Below, in pieces: positions 63,780-64,000 of a stretch of 64,000 nt of DNA. Source of the stretch: Flammeovirga pacifica (GTDB lineage: Bacteria; Bacteroidota; Bacteroidia; Cytophagales; Flammeovirgaceae); the NCBI RefSeq assembly GCF_000807855.2, contig NZ_JRYR02000002.1, positions 449,756 to 513,755 on the forward strand, in the 5' to 3' direction. The position numbers and the translations under genes were made by a program. Positions within the stretch are counted from its first letter, which is position 1. Every line of letters begins with the position of its first letter. Below the pieces are notes generated by a model that was not told the DNA's origin, searched no databases, and worked only from the letters and a program-made list of their open reading frames with translations.

Positions 63780-64000
63780 ATGAATAAAACAAAATTACTC
63801 GTTACATTAGAATCATTAATAGAAAGATCATCCTTTAATGATTTCACCTTGTTCTTGAAGGCAAAATCACCCTTTAAGAATAAGAAAATATCAAAAACAT
63901 TTTATGAGTTTGATTTTCCACCAAACTACATAAATATATTATCTCAAACAGATGTTTGGGACGATATTTTATATTACTACTTTTCAAGTGGAACAAATGC
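63780..64000 (+). CDS. Unknown protein, N-terminal 73 residues (runs off the window)
   Basis: The frame starts MNKTKLLVTLESLIERSSF and stays open to the window edge. No signal peptide or membrane segment is seen. The segment 'FKNKKISKTFYEFDFPPNYI' is basic then aromatic, and 'DVWDDILYYYFSSG' follows. I do not recognise it. The inverted repeat directly before the start may control its translation or transcription. The remainder lies beyond the window. Confidence 0.6.
   Translation, partial: MNKTKLLVTLESLIERSSFNDFTLFLKAKSPFKNKKISKTFYEFDFPPNYINILSQTDVWDDILYYYFSSGTN

Overview
The window is AT-rich DNA from a glycan-degrading member of the Bacteroidota. Direct evidence is two SusC/SusD pairs, a one-protein hybrid two-component regulator, type IX secretion (T9SS) sorting domains, a PorP/SprF protein beside a giant PKD-repeat adhesin, GAFTDA-type NtrC regulators and a TAnnTTTG promoter. 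An alginate lyase and alpha-fucosidases suggest a marine, algae-associated species. A Flammeovirga-like Cytophagales is my best guess, but it is an inference. I saw no insertion sequence, prophage, tRNA or CRISPR array.

Layout. Positions 1-585 hold the end of an rRNA operon (23S 3' end, 5S, terminator), then a heptamer repeat and a decayed sialate O-acetylesterase fragment. Positions 1236-4971 carry a small acidic ORF, a DUF2490 outer-membrane protein and a large HExxH metalloprotease. Positions 5138-13844 are a compact alginate locus: two palindromic operators, a FadR-type GntR regulator, SusC, SusD, a PKD lipoprotein and a PL7 alginate lyase, with several strong RNA stem-loops between the genes. 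Positions 13980-19514 are housekeeping and small genes: DinB-like, GH25 lysozyme, two thioredoxin-fold lipoproteins and three tiny membrane proteins. Positions 19814-26913 hold an NtrC/histidine kinase pair and a tight LytS-LytTR-AlkB-transglutaminase operon. Positions 27899-35919 are a gliding/T9SS locus with a 2315-residue surface protein.

Positions 36350-63388 form a second polysaccharide utilisation region: a GH92 mannosidase beside a GH92-like lipoprotein that lacks the catalytic barrel, three GH29-family proteins, a T9SS-exported beta-propeller protein, a PKD/CBM-like lipoprotein, SusD, SusC, a hybrid two-component sensor and a secreted aldose 1-epimerase. Together these suggest capture and trimming of a fucosylated, possibly mannose-containing glycan: the propeller protein acts at the surface, SusCD imports, the lipid-anchored exo-glycosidases trim, and the hybrid sensor reports the oligosaccharide.

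Items most worth a second look are the barrel-less GH92, the GH29 paralogue with His replaced by Glu in the fucose-binding motif, the roughly 400-residue internal duplication in the giant adhesin, the two GntR operators, the RNA structures in front of the alginate genes, and the AlkB gene embedded in a LytS/LytTR operon.
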